The position numbers and the translations under genes are program-made. From positions 1 to 61,969 of the forward strand of contig UBNQ01000003.1 in the NCBI GenBank assembly GCA_900466875.1: a stretch of 61,969 nucleotides of DNA, read 5' to 3'. Shown here one piece after another: positions 26,722-34,584 of this stretch (position 1 is the first letter of the stretch; every line of letters begins with the position of its first letter). The notes under the pieces were generated by a model. That model did not search any database. It worked only from the letters and a program-made list of their open reading frames with translations, and was not told where the DNA came from. This stretch comes from Hyphomicrobiales bacterium. GTDB lineage: Bacteria > Pseudomonadota > Alphaproteobacteria > Rhizobiales > Rhizobiaceae.

Positions 26722-27225
26722 ATGCTGTTAGGGCAGTCTATATTCCAGTCGGTACTGATCCGGCTGAAAGAAGAACGGAAAGACGACGAGGAGACAGCAC
26801 CGGAAGGATCGGATTTCCGCATTCGCGGTCTTGGCGCCGGTTTCATCACCCCCGACGGCCGACCGGAGGCGAACGGCGCCGATGCGGGCACCTATTTCGA
26901 CTATCTGGCCGACTGGCCCGCAGCAGGGCCCGATGAGAAGACGTCGCGTCCCGCCGTGTCACCTGATCCCGGCAATGCGGAACTGCCACCGGAAAAACCC
27001 GTCATGCCGCCGCATCTCGAGCGTCTGAGGGAAGAGGAGATTGCCGAGGATCTGGCGATCTCGCCGAAGGACAGCGAAGCATCGCTCAACGAGAAACGCC
27101 GGCAGTTCGCCAAGCTCAACCACCCGGATCGGGTCGCGCCGGAATTTCGCGACAACGCGACGGTGAGGATGAAGACGGCCAACCTTTTGATCGACCGGGC
27201 GCTCGCGTCTCTCTACTGGCGATAA
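26722..27225 (+). CDS. J-domain-like protein with degenerate N-terminal region
   Basis: The 167-residue soluble protein ends with a J-domain-like helix-loop-helix: N-E-K-R-R-Q-F-A-K-L-N-H-P-D-R-V followed by a helix T-V-R-M-K-T-A-N-L-L-I-D-R-A-L. The HPD motif that stimulates Hsp70 ATPase is intact, near residue 135. The N-terminal 100 residues are acidic, Pro-rich and of unknown fold. It lies 168 bp downstream of the transglutaminase gene on the same strand and may be in the same transcript or independent. A DnaK co-chaperone role is inferred from the motif only. Confidence 0.7.
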   Translation: MLLGQSIFQSVLIRLKEERKDDEETAPEGSDFRIRGLGAGFITPDGRPEANGADAGTYFDYLADWPAAGPDEKTSRPAVSPDPGNAELPPEKPVMPPHLERLREEEIAEDLAISPKDSEASLNEKRRQFAKLNHPDRVAPEFRDNATVRMKTANLLIDRALASLYWR

Positions 27226-27242
27226 ACGCCTCTCCCCAAAAC

Positions 27243-27455
27243 TCAGTCTTCGGGCCGATCTTTGGTCTGCGTGCCCGTCGGTGCCTTGCGATCGAAGAAA
27301 AGCTTGTAGGTGGCAAACAGGCCGACGACAGCGACGATCCCCGCCCAGACCGGCTCGCCCGCATAAAGCTCGATGGCGACCCAGACAAAACATACGGCCG
27401 GGATCAGCACCCGGCGCCAGAGCGCATCGTAGAATGGATGGTTCGGGTCGATCAT
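27243..27455 (-). CDS. small two-helix membrane protein
   Basis: The 70-residue product starts at the ATG at 27455, supported by AGGAGAAGAG upstream. It has two hydrophobic helices (V-L-I-P-A-V-C-F-V-W-V-A-I-E-L and A-G-I-V-A-V-V-G-L-F-A-T-Y-K-L-F-F) joined by a short Y-A-G-E-P-V-W turn, and a charged C-terminal tail. Similar small membrane proteins are widespread in rhizobia; function is unknown. It is convergent with the J-domain gene (17 bp between stop codons). Confidence 0.7.
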   Translation of the reverse strand: MIDPNHPFYDALWRRVLIPAVCFVWVAIELYAGEPVWAGIVAVVGLFATYKLFFDRKAPTGTQTKDRPED

Positions 27456-27724
27456 ATGTCTCTTCTCCTGCAGCCGAACATGCGCGGCTTCCACTGGATA
27501 TCCGGCCTGACGCGGAAAAATGCAAGATCGCCTGCAGATGAACTTTGCTTGACGAAACCGCTCAACCCTTGCCACCCTCCTCCCATCGATGGCCGCATGC
27601 GGGGTAAGTTCCGCCGCCCAACCGTTTTTTTCCGCCATCGGCAGCAGTATTGGCATTGAAGCCTATGCCGAGCTAGGCTAAGAACCTCTCATCGGACACC
27701 GGCGAGTCACTGCCGGAACGGTTA

Positions 27725-27801
27725 GCACCCGTAGCTCAGCTGGATAGAGTGTTGGATTCCGATTCCAAAGGTCACAGGTTCGAATCCTGTCGGGTGCGCC
27801 A
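27725..27801 (+). tRNA. tRNA-Arg (CCG anticodon)
   Basis: A complete 77-nt cloverleaf can be read. The acceptor stem is GCACCCG/CGGGTGC with G discriminator and encoded CCA, the D-arm contains AGCTCAGCTGGATAGAG, and the anticodon stem is TTGGA/TCCAA around the loop TTCCGAT (anticodon CCG). The T-arm is CAGG-TTCGAAT-CCTG. It reads CGG arginine codons, which are common in this genome. It is monocistronic. Confidence 0.95.
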
Positions 27802-27942
27802 TACATCTAAGATTATTGATTATTTTCAATAACTTAAAATCTTATCACCCTTTATCCTTCACATCACCAAAACTTTGTGACCGAAGAGGCTTCGCTCGAC
27901 TTCGAACCGTCATTCACTCCCCCTCGATCAAACCAAAGAACG

Positions 27943-27985
27943 AACGATCGTTTTTTTACAATTGCAAAACCAAACGAACGTTCGT
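27943..27985. promoter_or_regulatory. Palindromic operators upstream of the AmeR-like TetR gene
   Basis: Two related palindromes lie in the promoter region of the TetR gene: AACGATCGTT (27943-27952) and ACGAACGTTCGT (27974-27985, perfect). Both are embedded in CGAACG-containing sequence. The same CGAACGTTC core recurs in front of the second TetR gene near 33731, so the two regulators may share or cross-bind sites. Confidence 0.65.
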
Positions 27986-28017
27986 ATTGATGAGCCTTCC
28001 ACCGCGGAGACTCAATC

Positions 28018-28581
28018 ATGGGCAGACCCAGGAAGATTACGGATGACGAGATTCTCGCTGCGGCGGAGAGGGTCGTGGTGCGGCTGGGCGCTTCCGGCTT
28101 GTCGATCGATGCGGTTGCCCAGGAAGCCGGCGTCAGCAAGTCCCGCGTCGTTTATGACCACAAATCGAAGAGTGCGCTTCTGGAGGCCATGATTGATCGG
28201 CAGATGTCGCTCGAAATGGACCGTGTCAGCGCGGCTGTCGCCGAGCATGCGAACTGCGTTCACCCGGAACTGTTCGGTCGCATTGCTGTGGCCGAACGTG
28301 TTCCCGACGATACCGACCGTGCCGTCGCACTGGCCGTGAGCGCATCCGCCTCCGGCGAAGAGGCCTTTCAGCAGAAGATGCGCCAGTGGTCCGAATGGGA
28401 TCTCGAGGCGATCGCAGGCGGGCCCAGGCCTGATGCCGCCCTGATGTCCTACCTCGCGCTCACCGGCCTCTACTGCATCGAGCTGTTCGGCCTTCCCGAG
28501 TGGAATCCGGCCGAACGCGCCCGCGTGCTCGAAAGCATCAGAATAATCTACGCGAGCTTCCCCGACCCCATGGAAGCCTGA
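28018..28581 (+). CDS. TetR-family repressor of the RND efflux operon (AmeR-like)
   Basis: The 187-residue regulator has a TetR helix-turn-helix (I-L-A-A-A-E-R-V-V-V-R-L-G-A-S-G-L-S-I-D-A-V; A-G-V-S-K-S-R-V-V-Y-D-H-K-S-K). The recognition helix ends in Y-D-H-K where the paralogue at 33159-33713 has Y-Y-H-K. The C-terminal half matches that paralogue closely over H-P-E-L-F-G-R-I-A. It lies 31 bp before the efflux adaptor gene on the same strand, so it is probably co-transcribed or autoregulated from the upstream palindromes. In Agrobacterium a regulator of this kind (AmeR) represses ameABC. GGAGA supports the ATG at 28018. Confidence 0.88.
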   Translation: MGRPRKITDDEILAAAERVVVRLGASGLSIDAVAQEAGVSKSRVVYDHKSKSALLEAMIDRQMSLEMDRVSAAVAEHANCVHPELFGRIAVAERVPDDTDRAVALAVSASASGEEAFQQKMRQWSEWDLEAIAGGPRPDAALMSYLALTGLYCIELFGLPEWNPAERARVLESIRIIYASFPDPMEA

Positions 28582-28612
28582 ACCGACCGAGATCCAAACC
28601 AAGGACTATACC

Positions 28613-29791
28613 ATGAATATCCAAACGCTGCCGCGCCTGCGGGCGTGGCTGGTCGCATCGACGCTCATCGTCGCCGTCAGCTCTCAAGCTTCTGCCCAGG
28701 AAGGTGGCGCGATGCCTCCGCCGGCCGTCGGTGTACTGCAGCTTGACGCCCACCCGATCCCCGTCGTCAACGAGCTTCCGGGCCGCATCGCCGCGACCCG
28801 GACCGCCGAGGTTCGCGCACGCGTTTCCGGCATTCTTCAGGAACGCGTGTTCGAACAGGGGGCGTTCGTCAACAAGGACGACGTCCTCTACCGCATCGAT
28901 CCTCGCCTCTTCCGCGTCCGGGTCGCCAGCGCGCAAGCCTCCCTGCAGCGGGCCAAGGCCACCCAGGCCAATGCCCGCCAGCAGCTCGAGCGCCAGAAGA
29001 CCCTTCGCGAGCGCAACGTCGCAACCGGCGTGGAATTCGACACGGCCTCCGTCACCCTCGCCCAGGCCGATGCGGACGTGGCGCTTGCCGAAGCTGCCCT
29101 CGACGAGGCGAAAATCAACCTCGATTATACCGAAGTCCGCGCGCCGATCTCGGGCATCATCGGCGGCGCGCTCGTCACCGAAGGCGCACTGGTGACCGCC
29201 GACGGAACCTCCAGCCTCGCCCTGATCCAGCAGGTCGATCCGGTCTATGCAGACTTCACCCAGTCGGCGCAGGATCTGATGGCGCTCAAGCGCGCAGTCG
29301 CCGAAGGCCGGCTGGAAAGCACCGCCCCCGGCACGGCAAGGGTCGAGCTCGTCTTCGACGACGGCAGCACCTATCGCGAGACCGGGCGGCTTCTGTTCGC
29401 CAACGCCTATGTCGACGCCAATACCGGCCAGATCACCCAGCGCGCATCGTTCCCCAACCCGGCGGGAGACCTTCTGCCCGGCATGTATGTTCGCGTGCGC
29501 ATCGAGCAGGCCGTGCGCCAGAACGCCCTGACGGTTCCGCAGCGTGCCGTCACCCGCACCGAAACCGGACAGGCGCAGGTCTATGTCGTCGAGGGCGATA
29601 CGGCGAGGCTCCGCGAGATCACGCTCGGTCAGTCCCTGGGGACGGAATGGGTCGTCGAGGGCGGTCTTAAAGGCGGCGAAAAAGTCGTCGTCGACGGCGT
29701 CCAGAAAGTCCAGCCGGACAGCAAGGTCGTTCCCGAGGCATGGACGCCGTCGGAAGCGGCGGCCACCGCAAACTCCAAGCCAGCCGAGTAA
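28613..29791 (+). CDS. RND efflux periplasmic adaptor (membrane fusion protein, AcrA/MexA/AmeA-like)
   Basis: The 392-residue protein has an N-terminal Sec signal (S-T-L-I-V-A-V-S-S-Q-A-S-A-Q). It then has the barrel/lipoyl/hairpin arrangement of membrane fusion proteins: G-R-I-A-A-T-R-T-A-E-V-R-A-R-V-S-G with L-Y-R-I-D-P, a coiled-coil hairpin at about residues 95-165, and the lipoyl return R-A-P-I-S-G-I-I-G. There is no lipobox cysteine, so it is a soluble or signal-anchored form. It bridges the inner-membrane pump encoded 6 bp downstream to an outer-membrane channel, which is not encoded here. AAGGA upstream supports the ATG at 28613. Confidence 0.93.
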   Translation: MNIQTLPRLRAWLVASTLIVAVSSQASAQEGGAMPPPAVGVLQLDAHPIPVVNELPGRIAATRTAEVRARVSGILQERVFEQGAFVNKDDVLYRIDPRLFRVRVASAQASLQRAKATQANARQQLERQKTLRERNVATGVEFDTASVTLAQADADVALAEAALDEAKINLDYTEVRAPISGIIGGALVTEGALVTADGTSSLALIQQVDPVYADFTQSAQDLMALKRAVAEGRLESTAPGTARVELVFDDGSTYRETGRLLFANAYVDANTGQITQRASFPNPAGDLLPGMYVRVRIEQAVRQNALTVPQRAVTRTETGQAQVYVVEGDTARLREITLGQSLGTEWVVEGGLKGGEKVVVDGVQKVQPDSKVVPEAWTPSEAAATANSKPAE

Positions 29792-29797
29792 CCAGAC

Positions 29798-32700
29798 ATG
29801 GCACAGTTCTTCATACGCAGGCCGATCCTTGCCTGGGTCTTCGCATTGTTCATCTCGATCGCCGGCGTGATCGCACTTCCGTTCCTGCCGATCGCCCAGT
29901 ATCCGAAGGTGGCTCCGCCGCAGCTGACCATCTCGACCTCCTATCCGGGCGCATCGCCCCAGGAAATCTATCAGGGCGTGACCAAGCAGGTCGAAGACGA
30001 GTTGAACGGGGTCGAAGGCCTGATCTACTTCGAATCCACATCCGACACGTCCGGTTCCGTCTCGATCAACGCGACGTTCTCTCCCGGCACCAATATCGAC
30101 CAGGCATCCGTGGACGTGCAGAACGCGATCCGCCGCGTCGAAGCCCGCCTGCCTACAACCGTCCGCTCGCAGGGCGTCACCGTCGAGGAAGCCGGGGCCG
30201 GATATCTGATGTTCGTGTCTTTGACATCGAGCGACGGCAAGCGTGACGAGATCGCGCTTGGCGACTACATCACCCGCAACATCATCGGCGAGCTTCGCCG
30301 CATCGATGGCGTCGGCCGTGCACAGCTCTTTGCCGCCCAGCGCGCGCTGCGCATCTGGATCGATCCGGACAAGATGGTCGGCCTCAACCTGACGACCGAC
30401 GACATCAACGCCGCGATCACCGCGCAGAACGCACAGGTCGCGGCCGGCCAGATCGGCGCGTCTCCCAATCCGGTCAGCCAGGATCTGACCGCTACCGTTC
30501 TCGTACAAGGACAGTTGAGCTCGCCCGAGCAATTCGGCGAAATCATCCTGCGCGCCAGTTCCGATGGCTCCACCGTGCGCCTCAGGGACGTGGCCCGCAT
30601 CGAGATCGGCGCAGAGACCTACAATTATGCCAGCCGCCTGAACGGTCAACCGAGCGCCGCCGTCGCGATCCAGCTGTCCTCGACCGGCAACGCCGTTGCG
30701 GTATCGAAGGCGATCACGACCAAGATGGAGGAGCTCAAGCGCTACTTCCCGTCGGGGGTCGAATATTCTGTCCCCTACGACACCAGCCCCTTCGTCTCGG
30801 CCTCCATCGAGAAGGTTCTGCATACGCTGATAGAGGCGGTCGTCCTCGTCTTCATCGTCATGTTCGTGTTCCTGCAGAATTTTCGCTACACGATCATCCC
30901 GACGCTGGTGGTGCCGGTGGCCCTGCTCGGAACACTGGCGGTCATGTATGCCAGTGGCTTCAGCATCAACGTTCTGACGATGTTCGCCATGGTGCTCGCG
31001 ATCGGCATCCTCGTCGACGACGCGATCGTCGTCGTGGAAAACGTCGAGCGCATCATGGCCGAGGAAGGCCTTTCACCCAAGGCCGCGACGAAGAAGGCGA
31101 TGGGCCAGATCACCGGGGCCATCCTCGGCATCACCCTCGTGCTCGCCTGCGTGTTCATTCCGATGGCGTTCTTCCCGGGTTCGACCGGCATCATCTACCG
31201 CCAGTTCTCGCTGACCATGGTGGCGTCGATCGCCTTTTCGGCATTCCTCGCTCTCTCCCTCACCCCTGCCCTTTGTGCCACTTTCCTGAAGCCCATCAAG
31301 CCGGGGCATCACGAGAAGCGGGGTATCGGAGGCTGGTTCAACCGCAACTTCGATAGGCTGACCGCGGGTTATTCCAAGTCGGTGACCGGCATGGCGAAGC
31401 GTGCCGGCCGGATGATGGTGGTTTACCTGGCTCTTGTCGTCGGCCTCGGTTATCTCTTCGTCAGCCTGCCGACGGCCTTCGTGCCGGACGAGGACCAGGG
31501 CTTCCTGATCGTCGATATCCAGGGACCGCCGGAAGCCAGCGCCAACCGCACGCTGGAATCGGTCAAGCAGATCGAGGAAATCTTCAAGGCCGAGCCTGCA
31601 TTCAGGGACATCATCGCGATCCAGGGCTTCAGCTTCTCCGGCAACGGCCCGAATGCCGCCATCGCCTTCGTGACGTTCAAGGACTGGGCGGAACGCGGCG
31701 AAGGAAACACGGTGCAGGAGATCGCCGACCGCGCCAACATGAAACTCTTCGGGCTGAAGGACGCGACGACATTCGCATTGTCGCCGCCACCGATCGAAGG
31801 ATTCGGCACCACGGGCGGCTTCTCTTTCCGCCTCCAGGACAGAAGCGGCCTCGGACAGGCGGAACTTGCAAAGGCGGCGGGCGAACTGATGGCCAAGGCA
31901 GGCCAGAGTTCGGTCGTCACCGGAATGCGCATCGAGGGCATGCCGGATGCAGCCCAGGTCCTGCTCGTCATCGATCGCGAGAAGGCGAACACGTTCGGCA
32001 TCTCGTTCTCCGACATCAACAACGCCATCACCGCCAATCTCGGCTCGTCCTACATCAACGACTTCCCCAATGCGGGACGCATGCAGCGCGTCATCGTTCA
32101 GGCGGAAGACCGCAGTCGACTACAGATCGAGGATGTGCTGAAGATCAACGTCCGCAACACCAATGGCGGCATGGTTCCCTTGTCGTCCTTCGCGATTGCG
32201 CAGTGGCAGAAGGGTGCGCCGCAGATCGTCGGCTACAACGGTTATCCAGCGGTCCGCATTGCCGGTTCCCCTGCACCGGGAGAATCCTCCGGCGCAGCGA
32301 TCGCCGAGATGGAACGCCTCGCATCCGAGCTTCCCGAAGGGTTCGGCTTCGAGTGGACCGGCCAGTCGCTCGAGGAGATTTCCTCCGGCAGCCTGGCTCC
32401 GATCCTGTTCGGCCTCAGCATTCTCTTCGTGTTCCTGCTGCTGGCGGGTCTCTACGAAAGCTGGTCCATCCCGCTATCGGTGATGCTCGTGGTACCGCTC
32501 GGGGTCATCGGATGCGTGCTCGCGGTCCTCGCCCGCGACATGTCGAACGACATCTACTTCAAGGTCGGCCTGATCGCGATCATCGGTCTGTCGGCGAAGA
32601 ACGCGATCCTGATCGTCGAGTTCGCCAAGGATTATTTCGCGCAGGGCAAGCCGCTGCTCGAATCCGCCATCGATGCCGCAAAGGTGCGTTTCCGTCCGAT

Positions 32701-32914
32701 CATCATGACCTCGCTCGCCTTCACCCTCGGCGTCGTGCCGCTGGCGATCGCGACGGGACCGAGCGCCGCCAGCCAGAACGCCATCGGCACCGGCGTGCTC
32801 GGCGGCATGATCTCCGCGACGGTTCTGGCAATCTTCTTCGTTCCGGCGTTCTTCGTCTTCGTCCTCAAAGTGATGCGGACGAAGCGCCCGGAACCGGAGG
32901 AAGATGCGGCTTAG
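29798..32914 (+). CDS. RND multidrug efflux transporter (AcrB/MexB/AmeB-like)
   Basis: The 1038-residue inner-membrane pump has the HAE1-RND layout. It starts with M-A-Q-F-F-I-R-R-P-I-L-A-W-V-F-A, has two large periplasmic loops and twelve predicted transmembrane segments. The proton-relay helix carries A-I-G-I-L-V-D-D-A-I-V-V-V-E-N with the paired Asp near residue 407, and the second relay region has L-I-A-I-I-G-L-S-A-K-N-A-I-L-I-V-E-F-A with its Lys. It exports hydrophobic drugs or plant phenolics using the proton gradient. It forms an operon with the TetR and adaptor genes; no outer-membrane factor follows, so it probably uses a TolC homologue encoded elsewhere. Confidence 0.95.
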   Translation: MAQFFIRRPILAWVFALFISIAGVIALPFLPIAQYPKVAPPQLTISTSYPGASPQEIYQGVTKQVEDELNGVEGLIYFESTSDTSGSVSINATFSPGTNIDQASVDVQNAIRRVEARLPTTVRSQGVTVEEAGAGYLMFVSLTSSDGKRDEIALGDYITRNIIGELRRIDGVGRAQLFAAQRALRIWIDPDKMVGLNLTTDDINAAITAQNAQVAAGQIGASPNPVSQDLTATVLVQGQLSSPEQFGEIILRASSDGSTVRLRDVARIEIGAETYNYASRLNGQPSAAVAIQLSSTGNAVAVSKAITTKMEELKRYFPSGVEYSVPYDTSPFVSASIEKVLHTLIEAVVLVFIVMFVFLQNFRYTIIPTLVVPVALLGTLAVMYASGFSINVLTMFAMVLAIGILVDDAIVVVENVERIMAEEGLSPKAATKKAMGQITGAILGITLVLACVFIPMAFFPGSTGIIYRQFSLTMVASIAFSAFLALSLTPALCATFLKPIKPGHHEKRGIGGWFNRNFDRLTAGYSKSVTGMAKRAGRMMVVYLALVVGLGYLFVSLPTAFVPDEDQGFLIVDIQGPPEASANRTLESVKQIEEIFKAEPAFRDIIAIQGFSFSGNGPNAAIAFVTFKDWAERGEGNTVQEIADRANMKLFGLKDATTFALSPPPIEGFGTTGGFSFRLQDRSGLGQAELAKAAGELMAKAGQSSVVTGMRIEGMPDAAQVLLVIDREKANTFGISFSDINNAITANLGSSYINDFPNAGRMQRVIVQAEDRSRLQIEDVLKINVRNTNGGMVPLSSFAIAQWQKGAPQIVGYNGYPAVRIAGSPAPGESSGAAIAEMERLASELPEGFGFEWTGQSLEEISSGSLAPILFGLSILFVFLLLAGLYESWSIPLSVMLVVPLGVIGCVLAVLARDMSNDIYFKVGLIAIIGLSAKNAILIVEFAKDYFAQGKPLLESAIDAAKVRFRPIIMTSLAFTLGVVPLAIATGPSAASQNAIGTGVLGGMISATVLAIFFVPAFFVFVLKVMRTKRPEPEEDAA

Positions 32915-33158
32915 GCTGCCGCATCGCCGCCCGCGCCTCCCCGGCCGCGGGCGGCACTCTCTTCCTTCATGACATCTTCCCGGGGCATCTCCCACGCGCT
33001 AGACAATGGGAGCAGCGTCGCTTGCCTAGATCACGCTCGTCAAAGCCCTGCGCGGTGGGCGGCTGGGTGAACTTGGGCCTAAACTCGCCCTGGCTGCATC
33101 GAAACCCTGATCGAGGCTATTCCGGCCAGCAACATCTGCCGCCCGGCATCGCGAGACC

Positions 33159-33713
33159 CTACCGTTCTTCGTAGGAACGATAGACGGTCCGGAGCCCCTC
33201 CAGAATCCGCCCTCGCTCCTCGCTGGTCCACTCGTGGAAACCGAACAGTTCAGTGCAGTAGAAACCCGTGAGGGCGAGATAGGCCATCAGCGCAGCCTCC
33301 GGCTTCGGTCCGGCCGCCATCGCGGAGAGATCGTTCTTCGTCCAGTCCTGCATGATCTTCTGAAGGCTGTCATCGTTCGAAAGCGAGGCACTGATCGCAA
33401 CGGCGACGGCCTTGTCGGTTTCGGTGAGAAGCTGTTGCGCGGATGCAATCCGACCGAACAGTTCGGGATGCGGCGTATCGGCGCTTTTCGCTACGCAGTG
33501 TTCGATCAGGTCCTGATCCCGCTTGAACTGGCGATCGATGATCGCTTCCAGGATGCCGCTTTTGGATTTGTGGTAATAGACCACTTGGGATTTGCTGATG
33601 CCCGCTTCCTGGGCGACCGCATCGATGGACAACCCTGCGGACCCAAGCCTTGTAATGACACGCGCCGCGGCATCCAGAATGTCATCAGGCTTGATCCTCT
33701 GAGTACGCGCCAC
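33159..33713 (-). CDS. second TetR-family regulator, paralogue of the efflux repressor
   Basis: The 184-residue regulator is clearly paralogous to the protein at 28018-28581: both share G-L-S-I-D-A-V-A-Q-E-A-G, H-K-S-K, H-P-E-L-F-G-R-I-A and Y-L-A-L-T-G. Its recognition helix is S-K-S-Q-V-V-Y-Y-H. It faces the RND operon (convergent) and starts at the GTG at 33713 with GGGG 8 bases upstream. A CGAACGTTCATTCG half-palindrome lies just upstream of the start. It may be a second sensor tuning the pump or may act on its own gene; both are inferences. Confidence 0.85.
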   Translation of the reverse strand: MARTQRIKPDDILDAAARVITRLGSAGLSIDAVAQEAGISKSQVVYYHKSKSGILEAIIDRQFKRDQDLIEHCVAKSADTPHPELFGRIASAQQLLTETDKAVAVAISASLSNDDSLQKIMQDWTKNDLSAMAAGPKPEAALMAYLALTGFYCTELFGFHEWTSEERGRILEGLRTVYRSYEER

Positions 33714-33729
33714 GACAGAACCCCTTCAA

Positions 33730-33746
33730 AAACGAACGTTCATTCG
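33730..33746. promoter_or_regulatory. AmeR-type operator upstream of the second TetR gene
   Basis: AACGAACGTTCATTCG contains the same CGAACGTTC core as the operators at 27943-27985. The repeat is degenerate in the right half. It lies about 18 bp from the GTG start, where a repressor would block transcription. Confidence 0.5.
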
Positions 33747-33826
33747 ACGATACAGGAGCTTGCCGGCGTCCGGAATACCGCGATGCAGGAAACGTTGTGT
33801 CTTCCAAGGATTGATCAGGCGTAACC

Positions 33827-34576
33827 TCAGAGGCTGGCCACAAGCCGTGCCGACAACTCGGCGATCATGCGACGCTGCTGCCGGTTCGTGGTTTCCATCG
33901 CGTGGGTCGACAGCAATGCACCTGCATCGGCATTCGCCGACGCGTTGATCACGGCGTTGTATTCCTTCATCCACGGTGTGAGATGTTTCAGGTAGGCTTC
34001 GGCAAGCGCGCTGATTTCCTGGTCATCCGTATGAGGCCCCAGCGCATCGAAACGTCTCGAAAGATCTTTGACGATCGAGGCAAGCCCGGGCTCCGTCAAT
34101 CTGCCGTAGAGGTCGGCCAGTTCCCGGCGGCCGTCTGCGTCGACCATGTGACCGAGCAGCACGGACTGTTCCCGCCCTGCCGCGATGGCCGTCTCGGATC
34201 GCCCTGCCTCCAGAGACAGCAGTGATCGGGCAATCTCGGGCGGCATGTCGAGCGGCGCATCGCCTGCACGCAGCGCGGCGATCGTCCTGCGTTGCTGCTC
34301 CAAAACAGCAATCTTCCTGGCCAGCGCGTCATCGAGTTCGTCGAGGGTTTCTTGCCTGCCATCCTCGTCGCCATCCAGCATGTCGGGAAGCTTTGCCAGA
34401 GGAAGGCCGAGTTCGGTCAACTGCCCGATCCGCAGAAGCCTGATCAGGTGCCGGATACCATAGGTCCGATATCCGTTCGCTTCCCTTGGCGGCTCCGGCA
34501 ACAGGCCGATCTGGTGATAGTGCCTCAGCGTGCGGACCGTGACCCCTGCGATTTTCGCGATATCCTTGCTGTGCAT
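33827..34576 (-). CDS. MerR-family transcriptional regulator
   Basis: The 249-residue protein has an N-terminal MerR winged helix (D-I-A-K-I-A-G-V-T-V-R-T-L-R-H-Y-H-Q-I-G-L-L-P) then a dimerisation coil (A-L-A-R-K-I-A-V-L-E-Q-Q-R-R-T-I) and a C-terminal helical domain of the TipAS-like or unassigned type with no metal-binding cysteine cluster. It probably senses an organic ligand. It lies 8 bp downstream of the S9 peptidase gene on the same strand, so the two are likely an operon. The ATG at 34576 fits the family start. Confidence 0.85.
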   Translation of the reverse strand: MHSKDIAKIAGVTVRTLRHYHQIGLLPEPPREANGYRTYGIRHLIRLLRIGQLTELGLPLAKLPDMLDGDEDGRQETLDELDDALARKIAVLEQQRRTIAALRAGDAPLDMPPEIARSLLSLEAGRSETAIAAGREQSVLLGHMVDADGRRELADLYGRLTEPGLASIVKDLSRRFDALGPHTDDQEISALAEAYLKHLTPWMKEYNAVINASANADAGALLSTHAMETTNRQQRRMIAELSARLVASL

Positions 34577-34584
34577 CGGTCCCT

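Noticed and set aside
27802..28017. Integration (att) site next to the tRNA-Arg gene
   Set aside because: No integrase or repeated 3' end of the tRNA was found within the window, and the following genes are an ordinary TetR/RND operon.
28018..32914. Outer-membrane efflux factor (AmeC/OprM-like) in the RND operon
   Set aside because: After the pump stop at 32914 there is only a short gap and a minus-strand TetR gene; no OMF frame exists in the operon.
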